Shown here: in pieces, positions 1 through 5,099 of the stretch
Position numbering within the stretch: the first letter of the stretch is position 1
Layout of the letters: each line of letters opens with the position of its first letter
NCBI GenBank assembly: GCA_015486905.1
Contig: WFQV01000136.1
Span: forward strand, 1-5,099
Length of the DNA stretch: 5,099 nt
Direction: 5' to 3'
DNA from: Melioribacteraceae bacterium
GTDB taxonomy: Bacteria; Bacteroidota; Ignavibacteria; Ignavibacteriales; Melioribacteraceae
The notes under the pieces: model-generated
Told to the model about the DNA's origin: nothing
The model's input: only the letters and a program-made list of their open reading frames with translations
Databases searched by the model: none
Program-made: the position numbers and the translations under genes

Positions 1-2180
1 ATTCCTTTTACAAGCTCAATTTTTTCTTCGGCTTCCTCGTTGATAAGCTCTTCGTTAAATACCGGAAATTCGGAAGTTGAAATACTTTCGCCTTTCTTGC
101 GTTCGTCCAACGCCTGCCACAATTCTTCCGTAATAAAAGGCATAAAAGGATGGACAAGTTTAAGCATTTCTCCAAAGAGTGAAACGGCTCTTGTCAGAAC
201 TGCCGAGCGGATTTCAGTCTCTCCCGAATAAAGGCGATTTTTAATCAGCTCCAAATACCAATCGCAGAAGTCGTTCCAAATAAATGCGTAAGCTATTTTT
301 GTCGCACCGGTAATATCGAAGGAATCCAAAGCGCTCTCGAATTTCTTTACCGTTTTGTTAAACTTTGAAAGAATCCACTTGTCCGCCGAATCGACATAAT
401 TATTTTTAAAATTCTCGTCCACATTTATTTCTTCTGCATTCATTAGAAGAAATCGTCCGGCGTTCCAAATTTTATTTGCAAAGTTTCTGCCTATTTCACA
501 CTTGTCGGTGCTGAACAGAACGTCCTGCCCCAGCGGGGCAATGTAAGTAATTGTAAATCTCAAAGCATCCGCGCCGTATTTGTCAATTACATCGAGCGGG
601 TCGGGGGAGTTGCCCAGGGACTTGGACATTTTTCTGCCCTTCGTGTCGCGGATAATACTTGTGAAGTAAACGTCTTTAAAGGGGACATCGTTCATAAATT
701 CCATTCCCGCCATAATCATTCTTGCAACCCAGAAGAAAATAATATCGGGACCTGTAACAAGTAAGTCGGTAGGATAATAATAATTTTTTTCTTCTTCGGT
801 AGTAAAAACATCTTGCGCCCAAAGCCAGCTTGAAGCCCAAGTATCCAGTACGTCCTCGTCTTGCCGCCAATTTTCAATGTCTTTAGGCGGATCAACCTCG
901 CAGTAAATTTTCCCCGTTTTTTTGTGGTACCAAACGGGAATTCGATGCCCCCACCATAGCTGGCGGGAAATACACCAATCCCTAATATTTTTCATCCAGT
1001 GTTCATAGGTCTTAACCCAATGTTCGGGATGAAATTTAATTAATTCTTTACGCACAACTTCGAGAGCAGGTTTGGCAAGTTCGTCCATTTTCATAAACCA
1101 TTGCTCGGAAAGATAAGGTTCAATCGGAACGTTGCCTCTGTCCGAATAGCCGACTTTCGTGACATAATCTTCAATCTTTTCCAACAAGCCTAATTCTTCA
1201 AATTTTTTTACAACTTTCTGACGAACCACATCACGGTCTAAATTCCGAAATTCCTCCGGTACATTTGAATTCGTTGTGGCGTCGGGATTAAAAATATTTA
1301 CTATTTCAAGGTTGTGCCTCTCGCCCATTTCGTAATCGTTAATATCGTGAGCTGGGGTGACTTTAACGGCGCCGGTTCCGAATTCCGGGTCAACGTAATC
1401 GTCGGCAAAAATAGGAATTCTCCTTCCGACAATAGGTAAAGTCACAAATTTTCCAACCAAATGCTTGTACCTTTCATCCTCGGGGTGAACCGCCACACCG
1501 GTATCGCCCAGCATTGTTTCGGGACGCGTTGTTGCAACTACGAGATATCCATCCGAATTCTCAACCGGATATCTTAAATACCAGAGTTTACCGTTTACGG
1601 TTTTGTAAACAACTTCCTCATCGGAAATGGCGGATTTAGTTGCAGGGTCCCAATTTACCATCCTGTAACCGCGGTAAATCCAGCCCTTTTTGTAAAGTTT
1701 AACGAAAGCTTCAATTACTTTTCGATAATAGTGATCGTCCATTGTAAAACGGAGCCTCTCCCAGTCGCAGCTAACACCTAATTTTTTTAATTGGTTAATG
1801 ATTATGTCGCCGTATTTATTTTTCCAATCTACGCAATATTCTAAAAACTTCTTCCTGCCTATTTGTGATTTCTCAATTTCCTGTTCTTTCAAATATTTAA
1901 TGATTTTGGATTCCGTAGCAATTGATGCATGATCCGTGCCCGGCACCCAAAGAGCGTTAAAACCCTTCATTCTTTTGTAGCGAATGTAAACGTCCTGAAT
2001 CGTATTGTTTAAAATATGTCCCATGTGAAGAATACCGGTAATGTTCGGCGGAGGAATTACAATTGTGTAAGGACGTTTGTTCTCGTCGGGCTCGGAATGG
2101 TAAAGTTTATTATCATACCAATATTTGTACCATTTGTCTTCGGTGTTTTTCGGGTTGTACGCTTTTGGAATCTCTTTCAT
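1..2180 (-). CDS. valS: Valyl-tRNA synthetase, 3' end cut by window edge
   Basis: Cytoplasmic class I enzyme that charges tRNA-Val with valine using ATP and edits mischarged threonine. My translation from the ATG at 2180-2178 is uninterrupted for 726 codons to the left edge. Visible in order: PPPNITG with the HIGH-type motif HMGH at residues 52-55; GTDHASIATE at 81-90; the CP1 editing domain with ATTRPETMLGD at 216-226 and GTGAVKVTPAHD at 268-279; ISRQLWWGHRIP at 404-415; DVLDTWASSWLW at 443-454; KMSKS at 517-521; then the helical anticodon-binding domain with NKIWNAGRF near 569-577 and WNDFCDWYLE at 635-644. The PPPNxTG form and this editing domain distinguish ValRS from IleRS and LeuRS. Bacterial ValRS is usually about 860-950 residues, so the rest of the anticodon domain and the C-terminal coiled-coil arm lie outside. 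The start is firm: an in-frame TAA sits at 2196-2198 with no other start codon between. No clear Shine-Dalgarno is seen. No frameshift or lost catalytic motif. Confidence 0.97.
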   Translation of the reverse strand, partial: MKEIPKAYNPKNTEDKWYKYWYDNKLYHSEPDENKRPYTIVIPPPNITGILHMGHILNNTIQDVYIRYKRMKGFNALWVPGTDHASIATESKIIKYLKEQEIEKSQIGRKKFLEYCVDWKNKYGDIIINQLKKLGVSCDWERLRFTMDDHYYRKVIEAFVKLYKKGWIYRGYRMVNWDPATKSAISDEEVVYKTVNGKLWYLRYPVENSDGYLVVATTRPETMLGDTGVAVHPEDERYKHLVGKFVTLPIVGRRIPIFADDYVDPEFGTGAVKVTPAHDINDYEMGERHNLEIVNIFNPDATTNSNVPEEFRNLDRDVVRQKVVKKFEELGLLEKIEDYVTKVGYSDRGNVPIEPYLSEQWFMKMDELAKPALEVVRKELIKFHPEHWVKTYEHWMKNIRDWCISRQLWWGHRIPVWYHKKTGKIYCEVDPPKDIENWRQDEDVLDTWASSWLWAQDVFTTEEEKNYYYPTDLLVTGPDIIFFWVARMIMAGMEFMNDVPFKDVYFTSIIRDTKGRKMSKSLGNSPDPLDVIDKYGADALRFTITYIAPLGQDVLFSTDKCEIGRNFANKIWNAGRFLLMNAEEINVDENFKNNYVDSADKWILSKFNKTVKKFESALDSFDITGATKIAYAFIWNDFCDWYLELIKNRLYSGETEIRSAVLTRAVSLFGEMLKLVHPFMPFITEELWQALDERKKGESISTSEFPVFNEELINEEAEEKIELVKG

Positions 2181-2214
2181 TTCGTCTTTATTTATTTATT
2201 AAAAATATAAATTT

Positions 2215-2222
2215 CAAATATA
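2215..2222 (-). promoter_or_regulatory. valS promoter, -7 element TATATTTG
   Basis: Read on the minus strand this is TATATTTG, a perfect match to the TAnnTTTG element known for the primary sigma factor of Bacteroidota. Transcription would start near 2208, giving a leader of only about 28 bases. That leaves no room for a T-box or other large leader. The -33 TTTG partner is not clear: only a degenerate TTTC lies about 22 bases further upstream. The region is AT-rich, so a chance match is possible. Position relative to the ATG is the main support. Confidence 0.5.
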
Positions 2223-2289
2223 CTTAATTTGAACAATTTTTTAGGAAAGAATAATCAGGCAGGCAGGAGGGAAAGGGAGAATAGGTTTG

Positions 2290-2342
2290 AAAAACAACCG
2301 ACCCCGACCTTGACGGAGTCAAGTGTCGGGGGTCGAATGTTT
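2290..2342 (-). terminator. Terminator-like GC-rich hairpin upstream of valS
   Basis: The core arms are 2299-2314 and 2318-2335 around a GGA loop: CTTGAC/GTCAAG next to the loop, then GAC/GTC, CCCC/GGGG and CGA/TCG, with single-base bulges. An outer AAACA/TGTTT pairing (2292-2296 with 2338-2342) extends it past a small internal loop. On the minus strand the stem is followed by TTG and then five T (2294-2290), the form of an intrinsic terminator. It lies about 68 bases before the valS -7 element, so it could stop readthrough from fadD. The distance from the fadD stop (about 650 bases) is long for a terminator of that gene, and the element may instead be one of the palindromic repeats of this intergenic region. 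Confidence 0.4.
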
Positions 2343-2371
2343 GTAGAAAGGAAGTAACGAATATCAAAAAA

Positions 2372-2388
2372 CGATGCCGAAGGTATCG
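2372..2388. repeat. Short hairpin with GAA loop
   Basis: CGATGCC (2372-2378) and GGTATCG (2382-2388) flank GAA. Six of seven positions pair as Watson-Crick and one is a G-T wobble. It shares its three-base GAA loop with the hairpin at 5071-5087. No T-run follows on either strand, so it is not called a terminator. Confidence 0.5.
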
Positions 2389-2450
2389 AAGTAAAGCAAT
2401 CTATCAAAATGTTTGGCGTAGTTAAAAGTTCTAATTTCTCAACACCCCGT

Positions 2451-2488
2451 CTCCCGACTTATCCCGACAAGTCGGAATTAGTCGGGAG
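2451..2488. repeat. 38-base near-perfect palindrome
   Basis: CTCCCGACT (2451-2459) is the exact reverse complement of AGTCGGGAG (2480-2488). Inside, A2461-T2478, T2462-A2477 and CCGAC (2464-2468)/GTCGG (2471-2475) also pair, leaving two mismatches and a central AA. That gives 16 of 18 paired positions. The motif CCCGAC occurs twice in the left half, so the element is also internally repetitive. It looks like a dispersed intergenic palindrome (REP or small MITE type) rather than an operator of either gene, since no gene start is near. Confidence 0.65.
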
Positions 2489-2491
2489 CCA

Positions 2492-2521
2492 CCCCTCTTG
2501 AAAGAGGGGAATTTTAAAATT
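2492..2521. repeat. 8-bp hairpin followed by AT palindrome
   Basis: CCCCTCTT (2492-2499) and AAGAGGGG (2502-2509) are perfect arms around GA. Directly after them comes the perfect 12-base palindrome AATTTTAAAATT (2510-2521). On the plus strand the stem is followed by only four T, and no plus-strand gene reads into it. On the minus strand no T-run follows. It sits three bases from the 38-base palindrome and is probably part of the same repeat unit. Confidence 0.55.
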
Positions 2522-2534
2522 CGTAGGGGAAAAA

Positions 2535-2575
2535 CATCCAACAATCCAACCAACCATCCATCAATTCATCCAACT
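2535..2575. repeat. ATCC/CCAA low-complexity tract
   Basis: The plus strand is a run of ATCCAAC, CCAACCAA and CCATCCATC words with almost no G across about 40 bases. This is a degenerate tetranucleotide-like simple repeat between the palindrome block and the repeated-word zone. No coding or regulatory role is visible. Confidence 0.5.
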
Positions 2576-2830
2576 TGTTGCGCCGAATCCCAACCTGTTG
2601 GGAGAAGTCGGACCTGTCGCGCAAAACACCTCAGAATGCGGTGGAAGCAATTTGCCGGTTCAGTAAGCTAAGGCTGATTATTTGACAGAGCGTTTCCCCT
2701 TGAATTTGCGCAGATTGCAAGCAATCTACGCTACAAAAATACAACTTGTCGCGATGAAGCCCCCCCCCGCAAATGAAGGACAAGCAAGCATAGCGAGGAC
2801 GAAGCCGGACCTGTCTAGCGTCTTACCTCT
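2571..2830. repeat. Patchwork of repeated short words and small hairpins
   Basis: GAAGYCGGACCTGTC occurs at 2604-2618 and 2801-2815 with one mismatch in 15. CAACTTGTYGCG occurs near 2570-2581 and 2742-2753. CCCAAC-CT-GTTGGG (2589-2602) is a 6-bp hairpin. AGATTGC-AA-GCAATCT (2712-2727) is a perfect 7-bp hairpin, with a further GCG/CGC pairing past one mismatch. The shared words and different spacers suggest copies of a dispersed element that have decayed or been shuffled. No frame gives a recognisable protein. Confidence 0.5.
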
Positions 2831-2849
2831 GGCGTCTCACGTTTAACTA

Positions 2850-2895
2850 TTTCTTATTTCTTGTTTCTACTTTCTTATTTCTTTATTTTTTCTAC
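2850..2895. repeat. Pyrimidine-rich tract with 13-base direct repeat
   Basis: The plus strand is nearly all T and C. TTTCTTATTTCTT is repeated exactly at 2850-2862 and 2871-2883, 21 bases apart start to start. On the minus strand it is an A/G-rich segment of the fadD 3' flank. It has the look of a low-complexity expansion; no terminator stem accompanies it. Confidence 0.5.
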
Positions 2896-2988
2896 CAGCG
2901 ATTTTAAACCTCTACCTATTTAACTAAGGCTCAAGAACAAATGAATGACGAATTCTGTTCTATGTCCTCTATTAATTATTTAATAATC

Positions 2989-4680
2989 TTAATCGTACAG
3001 ATACCGTTTTATTTTTTGCGTGGGCGTCTTTTCGAACGGTTCTGCCTGCTCAACTATTTTAGCAAGTTTTGCAAAAGAAGGAACCGAAGCGTTCACCTCG
3101 GAAAGCAGTTCGTTTAAAATCTTTGAAATTATCTTCTCCCTTTTCTTTTCACCCACAGCCGAAAGTTTAAATCTTTCTTCAAACAACTCGTAATTTAGAT
3201 AAACTCTTCCAACAAGTTTGCCTTCCCTTTCAACCACAAGGCATTCAAGAACGTATTCGTTCCTGCCGATTACGGATTCAATTTCTTCAGGGTAAATATT
3301 TTTCCCGTTCGAACCGATAATAACATTTTTCGAACGCCCTTTAATAAAAACATAGCCTTCGTTATCAATCATTCCCAAGTCACCCGTTCTGAACCAGCCG
3401 TCTTCGGTAAAAACTTCTTTTGTCTTCTCAGGGTCTTTGTAATAGCCGCGCATAACGTTCGGACCTTTTACGACAATTTCTCCTTCTCCGGTTTCAGGGT
3501 TAACGTCTTTAAGTTCAACAGACATATCTTTTAACGCAAAGCCGCACGATTGGAACTTCACTTTATCGGGCTCTGCGCCGGTAATAACGGGCGATGTCTC
3601 TGTCAATCCGTACCCACTTGTGTAAGGGAATTTCCCTTCCCGTAAAAACTGCTCAACATCCGCCGCAAGGGCGGCACCACCGATTATTATCGCCTTTAAA
3701 TTGCCGCCGAACTTTTCGTAAAGCTTTTTTGCCGCCGAATGGTAAACGGCTTTACGTCCAAACGGAAGGTGCATTAAACTTTTTAGAACTTTGCTTTTAT
3801 TAATTTCGGACAAAACTTTCAGCTTGAAAATTTTTTCAATTACCAAAGGCACCATTAAAATGTAAGTCGGTTTTACTTTCGCCATGGCAGGCAAAAGGAC
3901 GGAGGCGGTCGGGGGTTTATTCAAATAATTTATTTCAGCTCCTACCATTGTGGGCAAAATAAATCCCAGTGTGCATTCAAAAGTGTGGGCAAGCGGAAGA
4001 ATGGAAAGGAGGCGGTCGGACGAATCAATATCTACAATAAGAGTAGCCGCGTAAGCATCGATTACAATGTTTTTGTGCGTTAACATTACTCCTTTGGAAT
4101 GCCCCGTTGTGCCGGAGGTGTAAACGATTGCCGCCAAATCATCTTCCTCGACCTTCTCCGATTCCAGACCCACGGCAACCTTTGCAGCGGTAAAAATCTT
4201 TGTGAATTCTTTCTTACCCTCCTTAATTAAATTTGAAAGGAAATCCTTTTCTCCGTCAAGCGGAACAATACTGAAATCATCTATTAAAATAATTGTTTTA
4301 AGATTACCGAACTCAACATCAGTAATTTTTTCAAAAAGGTTCGAAGAGACGAAAATAGCTTTGGACTCCGAATGCCGGATAATGTGGTGGACATCCGCAG
4401 AGGGGAATTCAGTCATAATCGGTACAACCACACCGCCGAAATAAGTGATTGCGTAATAAGCAATTCCCCATTGAGGTTTGTTTTCGCTTAATATTGCAAT
4501 CCGGTCTCCTTTATTTAAACCTTGACTTTTGAGGAAAGAAGCAAGCTGTGTTACCTTATCTTTCAATTGAAAATAACTGACACCTTCCTCTCCGACATTG
4601 CGCAAAGCAATATTCGAAGGGAATTCAGCTGCAGAGCGGTTCAAAACAGCAGGCAAAGTATTTTTTTCAATTTGTCTCAT
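2989..4680 (-). CDS. fadD: Long-chain acyl-CoA synthetase (AMP-forming)
   Basis: Activates fatty acids by ATP-dependent adenylation followed by transfer to CoA, feeding beta-oxidation or lipid synthesis. At 563 residues it is a full-length ANL-superfamily adenylating enzyme. Visible motifs: the P-loop YTSGTTGHSKG at residues 187-197; LPLAHTFE at 228-235; the adenine-binding region IIIGGAAL at 331-338; GYGLTETSP at 356-364; GWFRTGDLG at 428-436 with the ribose-binding Asp434; the hinge and A8 segment from GRSKN (448) to YPEEIE (468); and near the C-terminus PTQKIKR (553-559), where Lys556 is the likely catalytic lysine. The segment at about 283-330 (basic, helical) is typical of long-chain acyl-CoA synthetases and argues against a short-chain or aryl ligase. 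There is no signal peptide or membrane helix, so it is cytosolic or membrane-peripheral. The start is settled by an in-frame TAA at 4696-4698, with a weak AGAAG 8 bases before ATG. The exact chain length is not predictable, so the symbol is generic. Confidence 0.93.
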   Translation of the reverse strand: MRQIEKNTLPAVLNRSAAEFPSNIALRNVGEEGVSYFQLKDKVTQLASFLKSQGLNKGDRIAILSENKPQWGIAYYAITYFGGVVVPIMTEFPSADVHHIIRHSESKAIFVSSNLFEKITDVEFGNLKTIILIDDFSIVPLDGEKDFLSNLIKEGKKEFTKIFTAAKVAVGLESEKVEEDDLAAIVYTSGTTGHSKGVMLTHKNIVIDAYAATLIVDIDSSDRLLSILPLAHTFECTLGFILPTMVGAEINYLNKPPTASVLLPAMAKVKPTYILMVPLVIEKIFKLKVLSEINKSKVLKSLMHLPFGRKAVYHSAAKKLYEKFGGNLKAIIIGGAALAADVEQFLREGKFPYTSGYGLTETSPVITGAEPDKVKFQSCGFALKDMSVELKDVNPETGEGEIVVKGPNVMRGYYKDPEKTKEVFTEDGWFRTGDLGMIDNEGYVFIKGRSKNVIIGSNGKNIYPEEIESVIGRNEYVLECLVVEREGKLVGRVYLNYELFEERFKLSAVGEKKREKIISKILNELLSEVNASVPSFAKLAKIVEQAEPFEKTPTQKIKRYLYD

Positions 4681-4704
4681 TTTTACATCTTCTATTTAAC
4701 GACA

Positions 4705-4712
4705 CAAAAATA
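4705..4712 (-). promoter_or_regulatory. fadD promoter, -7 element TATTTTTG
   Basis: On the minus strand this reads TATTTTTG, matching the Bacteroidota TAnnTTTG element. The predicted start of transcription is near 4698, giving a leader of about 18 bases. A clear -33 TTTG is missing; that position is occupied by the palindrome at 4716-4741, as might be expected of a regulated promoter. Confidence 0.45.
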
Positions 4713-4715
4713 AGA

Positions 4716-4741
4716 AAAGTTAGAATAAACTATTCTACTTT
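4716..4741. promoter_or_regulatory. Palindrome abutting the fadD promoter, candidate operator
   Basis: TAGAATA-AAC-TATTCTA (4721-4737) is a perfect inverted repeat with 7-base arms. AAAG (4716-4719) and CTTT (4738-4741) extend it to 11 pairs if T4720 is bulged. It starts three bases upstream of the -7 element and covers the -33 area, the usual place for a repressor site. Acyl-CoA synthetase genes are often controlled by acyl-CoA-responsive TetR- or GntR-family repressors that bind palindromes of about this length; that such a protein binds here is inference. On the minus strand the stem is followed by a T-rich stretch, so a weak AT-rich terminator of an upstream transcript is the alternative. 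Confidence 0.45.
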
Positions 4742-4810
4742 GTTGAGAAAATTTTGCAGAAAAAAAATAACAGCTGATGACGATTCTCAAGCGTTGTTCT
4801 CTGTAAAATA

Positions 4811-4864
4811 CCGATTAAAAAACCTGGAGTTTTTAAGCATCAAAAGGTACAGGTTTAAAATCGG
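4811..4864. repeat. 54-base imperfect hairpin
   Basis: CCGATTAAAAAACCTG (4811-4826) pairs with CAGGTTTAAAATCGG (4850-4864), allowing one bulge and an A-rich mismatch. The 23-base loop contains TTTT and AAAA that can pair again. It is about 130 bases upstream of the fadD ATG. Neither strand has a clean T-run after it, so it is not a standard terminator. It could be a structured RNA segment or a remnant of a palindromic element. Confidence 0.5.
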
Positions 4865-4880
4865 TGGCAAAAAGAAATAA

Positions 4881-4905
4881 TAAATATTTCAAGACAAAAT
4901 ATTTA
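4881..4905. repeat. 9-bp inverted repeat, AT-only arms
   Basis: TAAATATTT (4881-4889) and AAATATTTA (4897-4905) are exact reverse complements around CAAGACA. The AAATATTT core is itself palindromic and so is also a direct repeat. The arms contain no G or C, so an RNA stem would be weak; a protein-binding site or chance in AT-rich DNA are both possible. Confidence 0.4.
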
Positions 4906-4940
4906 ACCCCAAAGGCCAATTAAAAATTAGAAGGAATAAA

Positions 4941-5030
4941 TTCAACTGCTAACGCAGTTGCTTATTTTTATTTTATCCTTTTCCCCCGAATTTCATTCGG
5001 GGTTATTAGGAGTTCAACTGCTTCGCAGTT
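4941..5030. repeat. Two related hairpins flanking a third (AACTGC family)
   Basis: Copy one is CAACTGC-TAAC-GCAGTTG (4943-4960). Copy two is AACTGC-TTC-GCAGTT (5016-5030). Both begin with TTCAACTGCT (4941-4950 and 5013-5022) and are followed by T-rich sequence containing TATTTTA, so they are a direct repeat of about 20-30 bases with a changed loop. Between them CCCCGAAT-TTC-ATTCGGGG (4984-5002) is a perfect 8-bp hairpin with a three-base loop. GGAG stands at 5009-5012, three bases before the second TTCAACTGCT-type stem. Confidence 0.6.
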
Positions 5031-5070
5031 TATTTTACTTGAAATTATTCAAATATATATATCGTACAAA

Positions 5071-5087
5071 GAAGCGCGAAGCGCTTC
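5071..5087. repeat. Hairpin GAAGCGC-GAA-GCGCTTC
   Basis: Seven-base perfect arms surround a GAA loop. The centre is GCGAAGC, a heptamer known to fold into an exceptionally stable DNA mini-hairpin. The hairpin at 5016-5030 has the same heptamer on the opposite strand. It is the most GC-rich patch of this end of the window. Confidence 0.6.
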
Positions 5088-5099
5088 AATTTCAATAAC

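Larger units (their letters stand above)
2181..2988. other. 808-base intergenic stretch rich in palindromes, no gene
   Basis: No reading frame here has a plausible start and protein-like composition. From left to right it holds the valS leader and promoter, a purine-rich tract (2257-2280), the terminator-like hairpin (2290-2342), a short hairpin (2372-2388), a 38-base palindrome followed by an 8-bp hairpin (2451-2509), an ATCC/CCAA low-complexity tract (2535-2575), a zone of repeated words with small hairpins (2571-2830), a nine-C run (2760-2768) and a pyrimidine-rich tract (2850-2895). No terminator is evident within about 100 bases after the fadD stop. The composition is patchy, as in intergenic DNA built from dispersed repeats; that origin is inference. 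Confidence 0.75.
4743..5099. other. Non-coding region upstream of fadD, dense in hairpins
   Basis: No frame gives a credible protein; the longest start-to-stop runs are short and AT-biased. The stretch holds seven inverted repeats besides the one at 4716-4741: 4743-4749/4784-4790 (TTGAGAA/TTCTCAA), 4811-4864, 4881-4905, 4943-4960, 4984-5002, 5016-5030 and 5071-5087. The nearest gene to the right lies outside the window, so whether this is a 3' flank, a leader or an RNA gene cannot be decided. Confidence 0.7.

Noticed and set aside
40..231. Plus-strand open frame of 63 codons
   Set aside because: It lies wholly inside valS on the opposite strand, and the valS frame has clear family motifs. 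The product resembles no protein I know.
676..870. Minus-strand open frame of 64 codons inside valS
   Set aside because: It is in a different frame from valS, which reads through the same bases with conserved sequence. It is a shadow.
2016..2210. Plus-strand open frame of 64 codons with hydrophobic stretches
   Set aside because: It is antisense to the N-terminal HMGH region of valS and its hydrophobicity comes from the reverse of A-rich codons. It has no ribosome-binding site of its own.
2181..2222. T-box or other aminoacyl-tRNA-synthetase leader upstream of valS
   Set aside because: The predicted leader is about 28 bases and carries no specifier loop or antiterminator sequence.
2492..2515. 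Plus-strand intrinsic terminator
   Set aside because: Only four T follow the stem, and there is no plus-strand gene to end. It is better read as part of the palindrome cluster.
2343..2840. Decayed gene between fadD and valS
   Set aside because: No frame, even allowing frameshifts, gave a stretch that I could tie to a protein family. The palindromes and low-complexity tracts explain the sequence better.
3594..3803. Plus-strand frames inside fadD (also 4202-4444 and 4522-4713)
   Set aside because: All are antisense to well-conserved acyl-CoA synthetase sequence and have no family features. The last one also runs across the fadD promoter.
4943..5087. CRISPR-like array
   Set aside because: The repeats are two imperfect copies of a short palindrome with no regular spacing and no equal-length spacers, and no cas gene is present.

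Overview
The window holds two protein-coding genes, both on the minus strand: a complete long-chain acyl-CoA synthetase (fadD-like, 4680 to 2989) and, 808 bases downstream, a valyl-tRNA synthetase (valS, from 2180). valS runs off the left edge of the window before its stop codon. No RNA gene, CRISPR array, transposase or phage gene is visible. Most of the unexplained structure lies in two non-coding stretches (2181-2988 and 4681-5099), which are unusually dense in inverted repeats.

The organism is most likely a member of the Bacteroidota/Ignavibacteria/Chlorobi group; this is inference. The genes are moderately AT-rich, Shine-Dalgarno sequences are weak or absent, and both genes have a perfect match to the Bacteroidota-type -7 element (TAnnTTTG) a short distance before the ATG. 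The ValRS wording (for example GTDHASIATE after the HMGH motif) also suits that group. No ribosomal or marker gene in the window can settle it.

Layout from right to left, the direction of transcription. 5099-4743 has no recognisable gene and carries a run of short hairpins, two of them with related arms. 4741-4681 is the fadD control region: a palindrome (4716-4741) directly abutting a -7 element (4705-4712). 4680-2989 is fadD. 2988-2290 is a patchwork of palindromes, low-complexity tracts, a nine-C run and repeated short words, ending in a GC-rich hairpin that could work as a minus-strand terminator. 2222-2181 is the valS promoter and short leader. 2180-1 is valS.

The two genes do not form an obvious pathway or operon. 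One activates fatty acids with ATP and CoA, the other charges tRNA-Val. The long gap, the terminator-like hairpin and the separate valS promoter suggest independent transcription. I found no convincing new biological system. The best leads are the palindrome over the fadD promoter and the hairpin array upstream of it.
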